This document shows, in pieces, positions 41,500 to 52,182 of a stretch of 64,000 nucleotides of DNA (positions within the stretch are counted from its first letter, which is position 1; the number at the start of each line of letters is the position of its first letter). The DNA is from Streptococcus sp. 1643. GTDB taxonomy: Bacteria; Bacillota; Bacilli; Lactobacillales; Streptococcaceae. Location of the stretch: positions 1,623,001-1,687,000 of the forward strand of contig NZ_CP040231.1 in the NCBI RefSeq assembly GCF_006228325.1, given 5' to 3'. The notes beneath the pieces were generated by a model. It was not told where the DNA came from. It searched no databases and saw nothing but the letters and a program-made list of their open reading frames with translations. The translations under genes were made by a program, and so were the position numbers.

Positions 41500-42552
41500 T
41501 TATAACTCCTCTTTCATGGCAAAGTAAGCACGTACTTTGGGCGCCACTTGCGTGCCAAAGAGCTCAATAGCTCTCAAAACTTGATCATGTGGCATAGAAC
41601 CAAGCGGTAGATGGAGCATGAAACGGTCCAAGTCTAAATCCTCAATCATGCGAATCAATTTTTCTGCCACCTGGTCTGGATTTCCCACAAACATGGCTCC
41701 ATTTGGACCAACTTGCTCCAAATATTGCTCATAGGTCAACTCCTGCCAGTGTGGACGGTCCTTGGAAATCGCATCCACCACTTGCTTGGTCGGATGGAAA
41801 TAATCTTTGACAGCCTGCTCGCCATCTTCAGCAATCCAGCCCCAAGAATGAGCGCCCACTTTCAGGTCTTTATCCGCATAACCAGCCTTCCTTCCAATCT
41901 CACGATAAGCTTGAATCAGCTTTTTAAAATAATGCGGATTGCCACCGATAATGGCATAGACAATCGGCAACCCCGCCTGAGCAATCTTCACTGTTGATTC
42001 GACATGACCACCTGTCGCCACCCACAATGGCAATTTGTCCTGAACTGGACGAGGATAAACATCTTTTCCAGCAATGCTTTGGGTCAATTGCCCCTGCCAA
42101 TTCACTTTGGTGCTTTCATTTGCCAGCTGAAGCAGGTCTAACTTTTCATCAAAGAGAGCTTCATAGTCTTTCAAGTCATAGCCAAACAGAGGGAAGGATT
42201 CGGTAAATGAACCACGCCCAGCCATAATCTCCGCACGGCCATTTGACAAGGCATCGATGGTGGCATATTGTTGGAACAAGCGAATCGGATCCATACTCGA
42301 GAGAATGCTGACTGCACTAGTCAAACGAATCTTCTTGGTATTGACTGCCCCAGCTGCAAGAACAATCTCTGGCGCCGATACCGCAAAGTCCTCCCGATGA
42401 TGCTCCCCAATCCCGTACACACCCAAACCAACCTTATCAGCCAGCTCAATTTCTGCCACCAACTGACGAATGCGTTCATCATGACTGTAAATCTGCCCAG
42501 TCGCTTCCAGAGCTGTTGTTTCACCAAATGTTGAAATTCCTAATTCCACCAT
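41500..42552 (-). CDS. Luciferase-like (LLM class) flavin-dependent oxidoreductase
   Basis: 350 residues of the bacterial luciferase TIM-barrel family. Conserved are ELADKVGLGVYGIGEHHREDFAVSAPEIVLAAGA and TSAVSILSSMDPIRLFQQYATIDALSNGRAEIMAGRGSF near the N-terminus, which shape the flavin site. It probably uses FMNH2 or F420-like cofactor; real substrate unknown. It is monocistronic between flanking terminators and does not appear to join either neighbouring operon. Confidence 0.88.
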   Translation of the reverse strand: MVELGISTFGETTALEATGQIYSHDERIRQLVAEIELADKVGLGVYGIGEHHREDFAVSAPEIVLAAGAVNTKKIRLTSAVSILSSMDPIRLFQQYATIDALSNGRAEIMAGRGSFTESFPLFGYDLKDYEALFDEKLDLLQLANESTKVNWQGQLTQSIAGKDVYPRPVQDKLPLWVATGGHVESTVKIAQAGLPIVYAIIGGNPHYFKKLIQAYREIGRKAGYADKDLKVGAHSWGWIAEDGEQAVKDYFHPTKQVVDAISKDRPHWQELTYEQYLEQVGPNGAMFVGNPDQVAEKLIRMIEDLDLDRFMLHLPLGSMPHDQVLRAIELFGTQVAPKVRAYFAMKEEL

Positions 42553-42631
42553 CCTGTTTCCTCGCTATCTCTTTTAGTTTTAGGGTATTTTATCACTAAT
42601 TAGTTTTATTTTCAATAAATTTGCTCATTAG

Positions 42632-42671
42632 AAAAAGCCTAGATGAACTAGACTTTCTTAGTTTATTCTAC
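42632..42671 (-). repeat. Copy of the glmS 3' end and terminator
   Basis: Forty bases matching 43266-43305 with two differences. They include the codons for VE-stop of the preceding gene and the stem CTAGATGAACTAG with a following T-run. The stem has a one-base defect here. See the matching copy at 43266. Confidence 0.8.
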
Positions 42672-43196
42672 CTGTAGTTTATTGTCTTTCAAAGTTAACT
42701 TCGAGTTTTCTGTCAATTCTGTTTGTTCAAAAGTGTAAATCGTCTCACCCTTTGTATCAATCATGTACCAGACTTGGTCTTTACGGACAACCAGGGCAAG
42801 CTCCGTACTATTTGTGTCCTCATTTTTGACAGACAATGGAAAGGCCTTGTCCACACCTTCCAGAGCTACTTTATTCCCTGTTTTTAATTCTACTAGGTAG
42901 TGTACTCCATCCTTGGTACCAAAACTGTAGTCCGCATTAATCTTTGTGTGGCTATCGTAGTCTTTCATTTGAATGGAAATTCTATCTATACCTTCAAATG
43001 CTTTTTTAAAGTGTTCTTTCTGCTCTTCAGCTTTCTTTTGATCTTGAGACTGAACCGTCTCTTGCACCGCAGCAATCCGTTCCAGGTTTTGCTTTTTCGC
43101 TTGTCTCTGCTGATGGATCAAGATTGTACGTATCAAGAAAGAACTAGACAAGACGATACCAATCAGCATAGCAATAATATTTTTTTTCTTCTTCAT
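42663..43196 (-). CDS. Membrane-anchored extracytoplasmic protein of unknown function
   Basis: 177 residues starting MKKKKNIIAMLIGIV; AAGGAG lies 6 nt before ATG 43196. A single TM helix (about residues 6-24) is followed by a charged, coiled-coil-like stretch (QRQAKKQNLERIAAVQETVQ...KAEEQKEHFKKAFEG, to about residue 75) and a soluble C-terminal domain with regular beta-like patterns (VHYLVELKTGNKV; WYMIDTKGETIYTFE). No family is recognised. The gene is bracketed by two copies of the glmS tail and terminator and so looks like a cassette placed after glmS. It ends in VE-stop, as glmS does. Confidence 0.7.
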   Translation of the reverse strand: MKKKKNIIAMLIGIVLSSSFLIRTILIHQQRQAKKQNLERIAAVQETVQSQDQKKAEEQKEHFKKAFEGIDRISIQMKDYDSHTKINADYSFGTKDGVHYLVELKTGNKVALEGVDKAFPLSVKNEDTNSTELALVVRKDQVWYMIDTKGETIYTFEQTELTENSKLTLKDNKLQVE

Positions 43197-43265
43197 TTTC
43201 TTCTCCTTATAAAAAATTAGAGCCGAGCAAAAATACTCCTCACCCAAGTATACCAAGAGAGAGCA

Positions 43266-43305
43266 AAAAAGTCTAGATGAACTAGACTTTCTTAGCTTAT
43301 TCTAC
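43266..43305 (-). repeat. glmS 3' end and terminator (original copy)
   Basis: Contains the glmS VE-stop and hairpin AGTCTAG/CTAGACT followed by TTTTTTGC on the minus strand. It is matched 38/40 by 42632-42671, 634 bp away on the same strand. Confidence 0.8.
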
Positions 43306-45102
43306 TGTTACTGACTTAGCAAGGTTACGTGGTTTGTCCACATCGAGTCCACGGTGTAGAGTTGCAAAGTAAGCGACCAATTGCGTTGGTACGACCATTG
43401 AGATTGGTGAAAGGTATGGGTGTACAGTCGTAAGGACGATATCGTCTGTGTCTTTAGCAACATTTTCCTCTGCGATAGTGAGAACCTTGGCACCACGGGC
43501 TGCGACCTCTTGGATATTTCCACGAGTGTGGTTAGCAAGGACTGGATCTGACAAGAGGGCCAAGACAGGCGTTCCTTCTTCAATCAAGGCAATGGTTCCA
43601 TGCTTGAGTTCTCCTGCCGCAAAACCTTCACACTGGATGTAAGAAATCTCTTTGAGCTTAAGACTGGCCTCCATGGCTACGTAGTAGTCTTGACCACGTC
43701 CAATGTAAAAGGCATTGCGAGTGGTTTCAAGAAGGTCACGAACCTTGGCATCAATGGTTTCTTTTTCTGAAAGGGTTGATTCGATAGACTGAGCTACGAT
43801 TGACAACTCATGAACCAGGTCAAAGGCTTGCGCTTTGGCATTCCCGTTTGCTTCTCCGACTGCTTTTGCAAGGAAGGCAAGTGCTGCAATTTGTGCTGTA
43901 TAGGCCTTGGTTGATGCCACAGCAATTTCAGGGCCCGCGTGAAGAAGCATAGTATGGTTGGCTTCACGAGAAAGAGTTGAACCTGGTACGTTTGTCACTG
44001 TCAAGCTTGGAATGCCCATTTCATTAGCCTTGACTAAAACCTGACGGCTGTCAGCTGTTTCACCAGACTGGCTGATAAAGATAAAGAGTGGTTTCTTGCC
44101 GAGAAGTGGCATACCGTAGCCCCACTCAGATGAAATTCCAAGTTCAACTGGTGTATCTGTCAACTCTTCCAGCATCTTCTTAGAAGCAAATCCTGCATGG
44201 TAAGATGTTCCAGCTGCAAGGATGTAGATGCGGTCTGCATCTTGAACAGCCTTGATGATAGCTGGATCTACCACAACTTGACCAGCCTCATCTGTGTAGG
44301 CTTGGATGAGTTTACGCATAACCGTTGGTTGCTCGTCGATTTCCTTGAGCATGTAGTAAGGATAAGTCCCCTTACCGATATCTGACAAGTCTAGCTCCGC
44401 AGTATAGCTAGCACGTTCACGGCGATTGCCATCATAGTCTTGAACTTCGACACTATCAGCCTTGACGATTACCAACTCTTGGTCATGAATTTCCATGTAT
44501 TGGTTGGTCTCACGAATCATGGCCATAGCATCGGAGCAGACCATGTTATAGCCTTCTCCAAGACCAATCAAAAGTGGAGATTTGTTCTTAGCGACATAGA
44601 TGATATCTGGATTTTCAGAGTCAATCAAGGCAAAGGCATAAGAACCACGGATGATGTGAAGAGCTTTTTTGAAGGCTTCAAGAACTGAGAGACCTTCTTC
44701 TGCAAATTTCCCAATCAAGTGAACAGCGATTTCCGTATCGGTTTGCCCCTTGAAGTGGTGACCTGCAAGGTATTCTTCCTTGATTTCAAGGTAGTTTTCA
44801 ATCACTCCATTGTGCACCAAGACAAAACGTCCTGTCTCAGAGCGGTGTGGGTGAGCATTATCTTCCGTTGGTTTCCCGTGAGTCGCCCAACGAGTATGTC
44901 CAATACCTGTTGTTCCCTCAACACCAGCTGTCTTGGCAGATAATTCTGCGATACGACCGACAGCCTTGACTAGATGATTTTCAGCACCACCTAGGACAAA
45001 AATTCCCGCAGAATCATAGCCACGGTATTCAAGCTTTTCAAGCCCTTGAATCAAAATATCAGTTGCATTTGTGTTTCCAACAACACCAACAATTCCACAC
45101 AT
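43297..45102 (-). CDS. glmS: Glutamine-fructose-6-phosphate aminotransferase (isomerising)
   Basis: 601 residues. It makes glucosamine-6-phosphate, the first step to cell-wall amino sugars. The start is fixed by MCGIVG: Cys2 is the catalytic nucleophile of the glutaminase and must become N-terminal. HTRWATHG and the two SIS sugar isomerase domains (about residues 280-600, e.g. [22 protein letters not shown]) are intact. No Shine-Dalgarno lies next to this ATG; AAGGAG is 30 nt upstream. NagR-like sites and a 5' hairpin lie in the leader and promoter. Confidence 0.96.
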   Translation of the reverse strand: MCGIVGVVGNTNATDILIQGLEKLEYRGYDSAGIFVLGGAENHLVKAVGRIAELSAKTAGVEGTTGIGHTRWATHGKPTEDNAHPHRSETGRFVLVHNGVIENYLEIKEEYLAGHHFKGQTDTEIAVHLIGKFAEEGLSVLEAFKKALHIIRGSYAFALIDSENPDIIYVAKNKSPLLIGLGEGYNMVCSDAMAMIRETNQYMEIHDQELVIVKADSVEVQDYDGNRRERASYTAELDLSDIGKGTYPYYMLKEIDEQPTVMRKLIQAYTDEAGQVVVDPAIIKAVQDADRIYILAAGTSYHAGFASKKMLEELTDTPVELGISSEWGYGMPLLGKKPLFIFISQSGETADSRQVLVKANEMGIPSLTVTNVPGSTLSREANHTMLLHAGPEIAVASTKAYTAQIAALAFLAKAVGEANGNAKAQAFDLVHELSIVAQSIESTLSEKETIDAKVRDLLETTRNAFYIGRGQDYYVAMEASLKLKEISYIQCEGFAAGELKHGTIALIEEGTPVLALLSDPVLANHTRGNIQEVAARGAKVLTIAEENVAKDTDDIVLTTVHPYLSPISMVVPTQLVAYFATLHRGLDVDKPRNLAKSVTVE

Positions 45103-45176
45103 AGTATATACGACACAGACCAGCTGTGCTTTCTCCTTAAATTGGTATAGTCTGATTCTCACTTTACAGAATCAGC
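45103..45176 (-). promoter_or_regulatory. glmS 5' leader with hairpin and distant Shine-Dalgarno
   Basis: CTGATTCT/AGAATCAG (8-bp arms, 8-nt loop) at 45152-45175 is at the very start of the predicted mRNA. AAGGAG is at 45133-45138, with 30 nt before the ATG. No glmS ribozyme core is visible. The leader may fold to bring the AAGGAG near the start codon; this is an inference. Confidence 0.5.
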
Positions 45177-45229
45177 AAAAACAGTATATAATTGTTTTTC
45201 TCACTTGTCAAGAATAAAAATTGGTATAG
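45140..45229. promoter_or_regulatory. glmS promoter flanked by NagR (dre)-like sites
   Basis: Minus-strand TTGACA (45207-45212) and TATACT (45183-45188) are 18 nt apart; a shifted TATATA at 45185-45190 gives a 16-nt spacer. AATTGGTATAG occurs at 45140-45150, in the leader, and at 45219-45229, just upstream of the -35. This is the left half of the NagR/GntR operator TTGGTATAGACCAA; the right halves are poor. The pair brackets the promoter. Confidence 0.6.
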
Positions 45230-45317
45230 TTTTTCTATCTGGTATTTTATCAAAATTTCACTTGATACCTGACAAGTCAGCGTCAATTACTTATAATAAA
45301 AAGAGGAGGTATTTGCC

Positions 45318-45731
45318 ATGTGGTTTTTCTTCGCACTTTTATCAGCTGTCTTTGCAGCCTTAACGTCAATTTTAGCCAAGATTGGGATTGAGGGAGTTCC
45401 ATCTAATCTAGCAACCGCCATTCGTACAGTCGTCGTCATTCTTATGGCCTGGGCCATGGTTTTCTTGACCAATAGTCAGACCGAAATTGTCAACATCAGT
45501 AGAAAAAGTTGGCTCTTTCTCATCTTATCTGGCTTGGCCACTGGCGCCTCCTGGCTCTGCTACTACAAGGCACTACAGATGGGCAATGCGACTGAGGTAT
45601 CTGCTGTCGATAAATTCAGTCTCGTCATTACCCTCGTTCTAGCCTTTTTCTTCCTACAAGATGTCCTGACGTTTAAAACAATTATTGGCTGTATCCTGAT
45701 TACGATCGGGACCTTGGTGATGATATTGTAA
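45318..45731 (+). CDS. EamA-family small membrane transporter
   Basis: 137 residues with four or five TM helices, one EamA unit as in EmrE/YdcZ-like half-size transporters (FFALLSAVFAALTSILAKIGIEGVPSNLATAIRTVVVILMAW; GLATGASWLCYYKALQMGNATEVSAVDKFSLVITLVLAFFFL). It likely acts as a dimer to export metabolites. AGAGGAGG precedes the ATG. TATAAT (45292-45297) lies upstream with a poorly placed -35. Confidence 0.85.
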   Translation: MWFFFALLSAVFAALTSILAKIGIEGVPSNLATAIRTVVVILMAWAMVFLTNSQTEIVNISRKSWLFLILSGLATGASWLCYYKALQMGNATEVSAVDKFSLVITLVLAFFFLQDVLTFKTIIGCILITIGTLVMIL

Positions 45732-45736
45732 TAGAA

Positions 45737-45759
45737 AGTGAGATGAACGCCATCTCACT
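45737..45759 (+). terminator. Terminator of the EamA gene
   Basis: AGTGAGATG/CATCTCACT arms (9 bp) with a 5-nt loop, then CTTTTTATTCTT. It lies between convergent genes; the GH1 stop is 10 nt further on. Confidence 0.8.
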
Positions 45760-45769
45760 CTTTTTATTC

Positions 45770-47149
45770 TTAAAATCCATTATGGTCGCTGAGTTCCTTG
45801 AACCAATGGCCTGATTTTTTTAGACGACGTTCCTGTGTTTCCAAGTCAAGCTCAACCAAACCGTAACGATTTTTATAGCTGTTGAGCCATGACCAGCAGT
45901 CAATAAAGGTCCATATTAAGTATCCTTTACAGTTGGCTCCATCTTCAATCGCACGGTGAAGTTCACGAAGATGCCCCTTTACAAAGTCAATACGGTAATC
46001 ATCTTGAATCATCCCATCTTGACGGAATTTTTCTTCCCCTTCAACACCCATACCATTCTCTGTCAGCATCCACTCGATATTGCCATAGTTTTCCTTGATG
46101 TTTTGGGCAATATGGAAAATCCCTTGCTCGTAGATTTCCCAACCACGGTGTGGATTGATTTTACGTCCTGGCATGACGTAAGGCTCATAGAAATGTTCTG
46201 GCAAGAGGGGACTGTCTGGATGTTTAGCAAAACGTGGCGCCATAACGCGCAAAGGTTGGTAGTAGTTGACTCCTAGGAAATCAACTGTATTCTCACGAAT
46301 GAGTTCTAACTCTTCAACAGTGTACTCTGGCAGCAAATCATGCTCAGACAAGATTTCTACTAATTCTTCTGGATAAGCTCCTAAAACAGACGGATCTAGG
46401 AAAGATTGAGCTTGGAAGAGATCGGCAATGCGAGCGGCCTTGACATCTGCGGGGTGCTGACTACGTGGATAGGCCGGTGTCAAGTTGAGGACAATCCCAA
46501 TCTTGGAATCAGGCAAAACTTCATGACAGGCCTTAACCGCAAGACTACTAGCCAGTTGTGTGTGATAGGCAACCTTAACCGCCGCTTTGGCATCTACCTT
46601 GTGAGGATAGTGAGCATCATAGAAATAGCCAAACTCTACAGGAACGATGGGCTCGTTAAAGGTAATCCATTGGTCTACCAAGTCACCGTAAGTCTCAAAA
46701 CAAAAACGAGCATAGTCTTCATAAGCCTTGACAGTTTCCTTATTTTCCCAACCATCGCCGTCTTCTTGGAGGACAAATGGCAGGTCGAAGTGATAGAGAT
46801 TGACTAAGAGACGAATCCCCTTGGCCTTAATCGCTTCAAAAACCTGACGGTAGAAAGTCACCCCTTGAGGATTGAATTCTCCACGACCTTGCGGGAAAAT
46901 ACGAGACCACTGAATAGAAGTTCGGAAGGCTGTATGCCCAGTCTCTACCAAAAGCTCAATATCCTTTTTCCAGTTTTCATAGAAGGTAGATGTTTTGTCA
47001 GGTCCAATTCCATTGTAATAACGGTTTGGCTCCACCTGATACCAATAATCCCAGAGATTATCTCCCTTACCATCACCAAGAACTCGTCCTTCTGTCTGTG
47101 GTCCAGAAGTGGAGGAACCCCAAACAAAATCCTTTGGAAATTTTAGCAT
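45770..47149 (-). CDS. GH1 family beta-glycosidase (6-phospho type by context of the motif)
   Basis: 459 residues, an intact (beta/alpha)8 GH1 enzyme. The acid/base Glu is in TFNEP (about residue 165) and the nucleophile in TENG (about 364). In the aglycone/phosphate region the line CWSWLNSYKNRYGLVEL has Ser and Tyr where 6-phospho-beta-galactosidases have theirs, but the phosphate-binding Lys of LacG is Asn here, with a Lys one residue earlier. The DCWSW Ser rather than Glu favours the phospho branch. The substrate is a beta-glycoside, phosphorylated or not. It is followed by a terminator, not linked to a PTS gene in the window. Confidence 0.87.
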   Translation of the reverse strand: MLKFPKDFVWGSSTSGPQTEGRVLGDGKGDNLWDYWYQVEPNRYYNGIGPDKTSTFYENWKKDIELLVETGHTAFRTSIQWSRIFPQGRGEFNPQGVTFYRQVFEAIKAKGIRLLVNLYHFDLPFVLQEDGDGWENKETVKAYEDYARFCFETYGDLVDQWITFNEPIVPVEFGYFYDAHYPHKVDAKAAVKVAYHTQLASSLAVKACHEVLPDSKIGIVLNLTPAYPRSQHPADVKAARIADLFQAQSFLDPSVLGAYPEELVEILSEHDLLPEYTVEELELIRENTVDFLGVNYYQPLRVMAPRFAKHPDSPLLPEHFYEPYVMPGRKINPHRGWEIYEQGIFHIAQNIKENYGNIEWMLTENGMGVEGEEKFRQDGMIQDDYRIDFVKGHLRELHRAIEDGANCKGYLIWTFIDCWSWLNSYKNRYGLVELDLETQERRLKKSGHWFKELSDHNGF

Positions 47150-47190
47150 TGTTATACCTCTTCATTTACTCATTTTCCCCATTATATAGA

Positions 47191-47231
47191 AAAAACAAGG
47201 TAAAAACTAGTTACATTTTTGCCTTGTTTTT
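47191..47231 (-). terminator. Terminator of the uppS-cdsA-rseP-proS cluster
   Basis: AAAAACAAGG/CCTTGTTTTT arms with a partly paired interior, followed on the minus strand by TTTTTTC. It lies 17 nt after the proS stop and 42 nt before the GH1 start. Confidence 0.75.
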
Positions 47232-47247
47232 CTTCTGATTATAGTTT

Positions 47248-49113
<1,866 letters not shown>

Positions 49114-49117
49114 TTAT

Positions 49118-50374
49118 CTAAAAGAAGAGTCGCATAATGTCATTCCAGGTCACAGCTAGCATCAAAACAACCATGATAACTACACCAGCCATGGTGACAT
49201 AGGTTTCAATTTCTTGTTTAAGGGGTTTCCGGCGGATAGCCTCTAGGATATTGAGCACAATCTTTCCACCATCCAAAGCCGGGATAGGAATCAAGTTAAA
49301 AATCCCGATATTGATGGAAATCATAGCTAGGAAATAGAGGACATTCTCAAGACCATTTTTAGCAGCATCGCTACTTGCCTTAAAAATGGCAACGGGACCA
49401 CCGAGTTTGTTCAAATCTGGATGGAAAATCAAGTTTTTCAGAGCCGAAAGGATACGGAGCCCTGAGTCAGCAGCAGTTGTAAATCCACCAACAAACATGG
49501 ATAGAAGGTCTGATTTGACTCCCGGTTGAACCCCAAGAATATAGCGTCCTTGATTTTCTTCTGGAGTCACAGTGACTTGTTTTTCACTACCATTTTCAGA
49601 AATGGTCACATCCAAGGTCGGGGCTGTCTTGTCCTTGGTATCTGCTTCCACAGCCTGAGTCAAGTCTTGCCAATTCTTAACCTCATGCGAGCCGACCTTG
49701 GTAATTTGAGCGGTCTCAGCTACGCCTACCTTAGACAATGCTCCCTCTGGCATGACATGAAAGAGATTGGTCTGAGTATCTCTAACACCACCCTGCAAAA
49801 AGATCAAGATCCAAAAAACAACAACACCTAAGATAAAGTTATTCATAGGACCTGCAAAGTTGGTGATGAGCTTGCCCCAGATAGAAGCATTTTGATACTG
49901 TACATCCAAAGGAGCGATGCGCACTTCGGTTCCGTCTTCTTCAACAACTGTTGCATCGTGATCTACTGTAAAAGTCTTTTCTTCTTCCAAGACCAACCCC
50001 TTGATAAAGAGCTTGTCTTCAAAGTCAAACTGGGTTGCCTGCATAGGAAGAGCCGTTTGATCCAGTTTCTTCCCTGAGAGGTTGATCCGTTTGACCTTAC
50101 CATCATCAGCAAGTGTTAAACTGACTGGAGTTCCTGTCTTGATTTCTGTCGCATCATCACCCCAGCCTGCCATACGAACATAGCCTCCTAGAGGAAGGAT
50201 TCGAATGGTATAAGCAGTGCCATCCTTACCGATATGGGAAAAAATCTTGGGCCCCATACCAATGGCAAATTCACGAACTAGAATGCCTGATTTCTTGGCA
50301 AAATAAAAATGTCCAAACTCATGCACCACCACAATAATCCCAAAAACGAGGATAAAGGTTAGCAATCCAATCAT
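49118..50374 (-). CDS. rseP: Intramembrane metalloprotease RseP (Eep)
   Basis: 418 residues. HEFGH (residues 18-22) in the first TM helix binds zinc; the second motif is LDGG near residue 358. A PDZ domain lies between (about residues 175-280). Site-2 proteases cut signal peptides and anti-sigma factors in the membrane; in streptococci Eep also trims pheromone precursors. It lies between cdsA and proS, the order usual in the genus. Confidence 0.95.
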   Translation of the reverse strand: MIGLLTFILVFGIIVVVHEFGHFYFAKKSGILVREFAIGMGPKIFSHIGKDGTAYTIRILPLGGYVRMAGWGDDATEIKTGTPVSLTLADDGKVKRINLSGKKLDQTALPMQATQFDFEDKLFIKGLVLEEEKTFTVDHDATVVEEDGTEVRIAPLDVQYQNASIWGKLITNFAGPMNNFILGVVVFWILIFLQGGVRDTQTNLFHVMPEGALSKVGVAETAQITKVGSHEVKNWQDLTQAVEADTKDKTAPTLDVTISENGSEKQVTVTPEENQGRYILGVQPGVKSDLLSMFVGGFTTAADSGLRILSALKNLIFHPDLNKLGGPVAIFKASSDAAKNGLENVLYFLAMISINIGIFNLIPIPALDGGKIVLNILEAIRRKPLKQEIETYVTMAGVVIMVVLMLAVTWNDIMRLFF

Positions 50375-50389
50375 TCAATATTCCTTTCT

Positions 50390-51193
50390 TTAAAACAGGC
50401 CGAATAAGTGCATCATTGGAAACACAATCAGCATGCTGTCAAAGCGATCCAATACACCACCATGTCCAGGGATAAATTTTCCAGAATCCTTGACACCGAA
50501 ATGGCGTTTCATGGCACTCTCAATCAAGTCACCAAACTGACCTGCCACACTGAAGAAGGCAGCAAAGAGACTCATTCTATAAATCCCATAAGGAAGAGCA
50601 ACTGTGCTGTCCACTAACATGAAAATCACTGTTATCAGTACCGCACCTAGAATACCCCCGACAAAGCCCTCAATACTCTTATTAGGAGAAACTCTCGGAG
50701 CCAACCTATGTTTACCAAAATTCATCCCTGTCAGGTAGGCTGCGCTATCTGTCGCCCAAACGATAAAAAGGGCCAAAAGTACCTTGTCAAAACCTGCCAC
50801 CCGAGCATCTAGTAAGGCATTGAAGCCAAAACCAACATAAAAGCTCACAGCAATTGGGAAAGCGGCATCTTCAATCGTATAGTTTTTACTGAAAACGGTT
50901 GTCCCTAGCATTATGGTAATCAGAACACTATAGGCAACTACATTCCCATCAACAGGCAAAAATGTTAGGTAATTTTCCAAAGGAACTGTGAGAGCGAAGG
51001 TCGCAAAGAGAGTCAATGCACCCTCAATGGTCATAGTCTTTAGCCCCTTCATGTGCAAGAGTTCATGGACGCCTAACATGGCTAACAAGCCAATCCCTAT
51101 CTGCAACAAGAGCCCTCCTGCAAACAAGACTGGAAGGAAAATTGCCAGGGCCAATACCGCAAACAATGTTCTCTTTTGTAAATCCTTGGTCAT
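50390..51193 (-). CDS. cdsA: Phosphatidate cytidylyltransferase
   Basis: 267 residues with about eight TM helices and the CDP-diglyceride synthase signature near the C-terminus (SPNKSIEGFVGG; ESAMKRHFGVKDSGKFIPGHGGVLDRFDS). It makes CDP-diacylglycerol from phosphatidic acid and CTP. It lies 8 nt after uppS and 15 nt before rseP. Confidence 0.95.
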   Translation of the reverse strand: MTKDLQKRTLFAVLALAIFLPVLFAGGLLLQIGIGLLAMLGVHELLHMKGLKTMTIEGALTLFATFALTVPLENYLTFLPVDGNVVAYSVLITIMLGTTVFSKNYTIEDAAFPIAVSFYVGFGFNALLDARVAGFDKVLLALFIVWATDSAAYLTGMNFGKHRLAPRVSPNKSIEGFVGGILGAVLITVIFMLVDSTVALPYGIYRMSLFAAFFSVAGQFGDLIESAMKRHFGVKDSGKFIPGHGGVLDRFDSMLIVFPMMHLFGLF

Positions 51194-51201
51194 ATCTTCT
51201 C

Positions 51202-51960
51202 CTAAACTCCTCCAAAACGGCGATTGCGATGGTTAAAAGCAGCAATAGCTTCCTGCAAGGCGGCTTCATCAAAATCAGGCCACAAGGTATCCGTAAAGTA
51301 AAGCTCACTATAGGCTGCTTGCCATGGCAAGAAATTACTTAAACGCAACTCACCACTCGTACGGATAATCAAATCAGGATCCCGCAAATCCTTTGGCAGG
51401 TGTTGCGTAAAAAGATAGTCCCCAATCATATCTTCTGTGATGTCACCAGGGTTTATTTTAGCATCTAGAACATCTTGAGCCAAGCCCTTAAGAGCTTGCG
51501 TAATTTCAGCACGACCACCATAGTTAAGCGCAAAATTGAGAATCAAGCCCGTATTGTTCTTGGTCAATTCCTCTGCTTTTTTCAAAGCTTCAAAAGTCTG
51601 CTTAGGCAAACGGTCTGTCTCCCCAATCATCTGAATCTTAACATTATTTGCATGCAATTCAGGGACATAGTTATCATAAAACTCAACGGGCAAGTTCATG
51701 ATAAACTTGACTTCTTGATCTGGGCGCGTCCAATTTTCCGTTGAAAAGGCATAAACCGTGATGACCTTGACTCCCATCTTGTTAGCTGCCTTGGTCACCT
51801 TTTGGAGGGCTTCCATTCCTGCCTTATGACCAAAAACCCGTGGTTGCATCCGTTTTTTAGCCCAACGACCATTCCCATCCATGATGATGCCAATATGAGC
51901 AGGAACCTGTGTTGGAACCTCGACTTCTACAGCTTTATCTTTCTTAAAAAATCCAAACAT
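51202..51960 (-). CDS. uppS: Isoprenyl transferase (undecaprenyl pyrophosphate synthase)
   Basis: 252 residues from MFGFFKKDKAVEVEVPTQVP; AGGAA precedes ATG 51960 by 9 nt. An earlier ATG in frame lacks a site. IIMDGNGRWAKKR (about residues 29-41), FSTENWTRP, and the C-terminal RTSGELRLSNFLPWQAAYSELYF contain the conserved Asp, Arg and Glu residues of cis-prenyltransferases. It makes the C55 lipid carrier for wall polymers. It heads the cdsA-rseP-proS cluster. Confidence 0.96.
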   Translation of the reverse strand: MFGFFKKDKAVEVEVPTQVPAHIGIIMDGNGRWAKKRMQPRVFGHKAGMEALQKVTKAANKMGVKVITVYAFSTENWTRPDQEVKFIMNLPVEFYDNYVPELHANNVKIQMIGETDRLPKQTFEALKKAEELTKNNTGLILNFALNYGGRAEITQALKGLAQDVLDAKINPGDITEDMIGDYLFTQHLPKDLRDPDLIIRTSGELRLSNFLPWQAAYSELYFTDTLWPDFDEAALQEAIAAFNHRNRRFGGV

Positions 51961-52049
51961 GATCTTATTCCTATTCAAAAATCTATCGTTTCATTATACC
52001 ATATTTCCCTATTTTCTTCTATTGCTAAGTTATTAGCTCTCCGTAAAGA

Positions 52050-52143
52050 CAAAAAATAAGCCGCCTAATTGGGCGACTTAGTTTTATAGGGAGATTATTA
52101 TGAAAAAGTTTTAGGAGTTTAAGTTAAGTTCCTCTTAACTTAT
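52050..52143 (-). ncRNA. CiaR-dependent small RNA (csRNA/ccn type), copy 1
   Basis: About 94 nt from a start near 52143. A 5' hairpin AAGUUAAG/CUUAACUU has loop AGGAA. The middle is single-stranded and contains ACUCCUAAAACUUUUUCAUAAU and CUCCCU, which are complementary to Shine-Dalgarno and AUG start regions. The 3' end is a terminator, AAGTCGCC/GGCGGCTT, then ATTTTTTG. This is the layout of the csRNAs of S. pneumoniae, which inhibit translation initiation of target mRNAs. Target not assigned. Confidence 0.8.
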
Positions 52144-52149
52144 GAACCT

Positions 52150-52182
52150 AGTATACCGTCCCTAACTTAAATTTTTCTTAAG
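52150..52182 (-). promoter_or_regulatory. CiaR-box promoter of csRNA copy 1
   Basis: Minus-strand CTTAAG (52177-52182), AAAAA, TTTAAG (52166-52171), then exactly 10 nt to TATACT (52150-52155). This is the CiaR rule: a TTTAAG-N5-TTTAAG direct repeat in place of a -35 element. The repeat overlaps the last codons of the upstream nucleotidyltransferase gene. Confidence 0.8.

Noticed and set aside
45103..45176. glmS ribozyme riboswitch
   Set aside because: The leader is only about 75 nt and lacks the conserved core. The streptococcal glmS gene is known to be under NagR.
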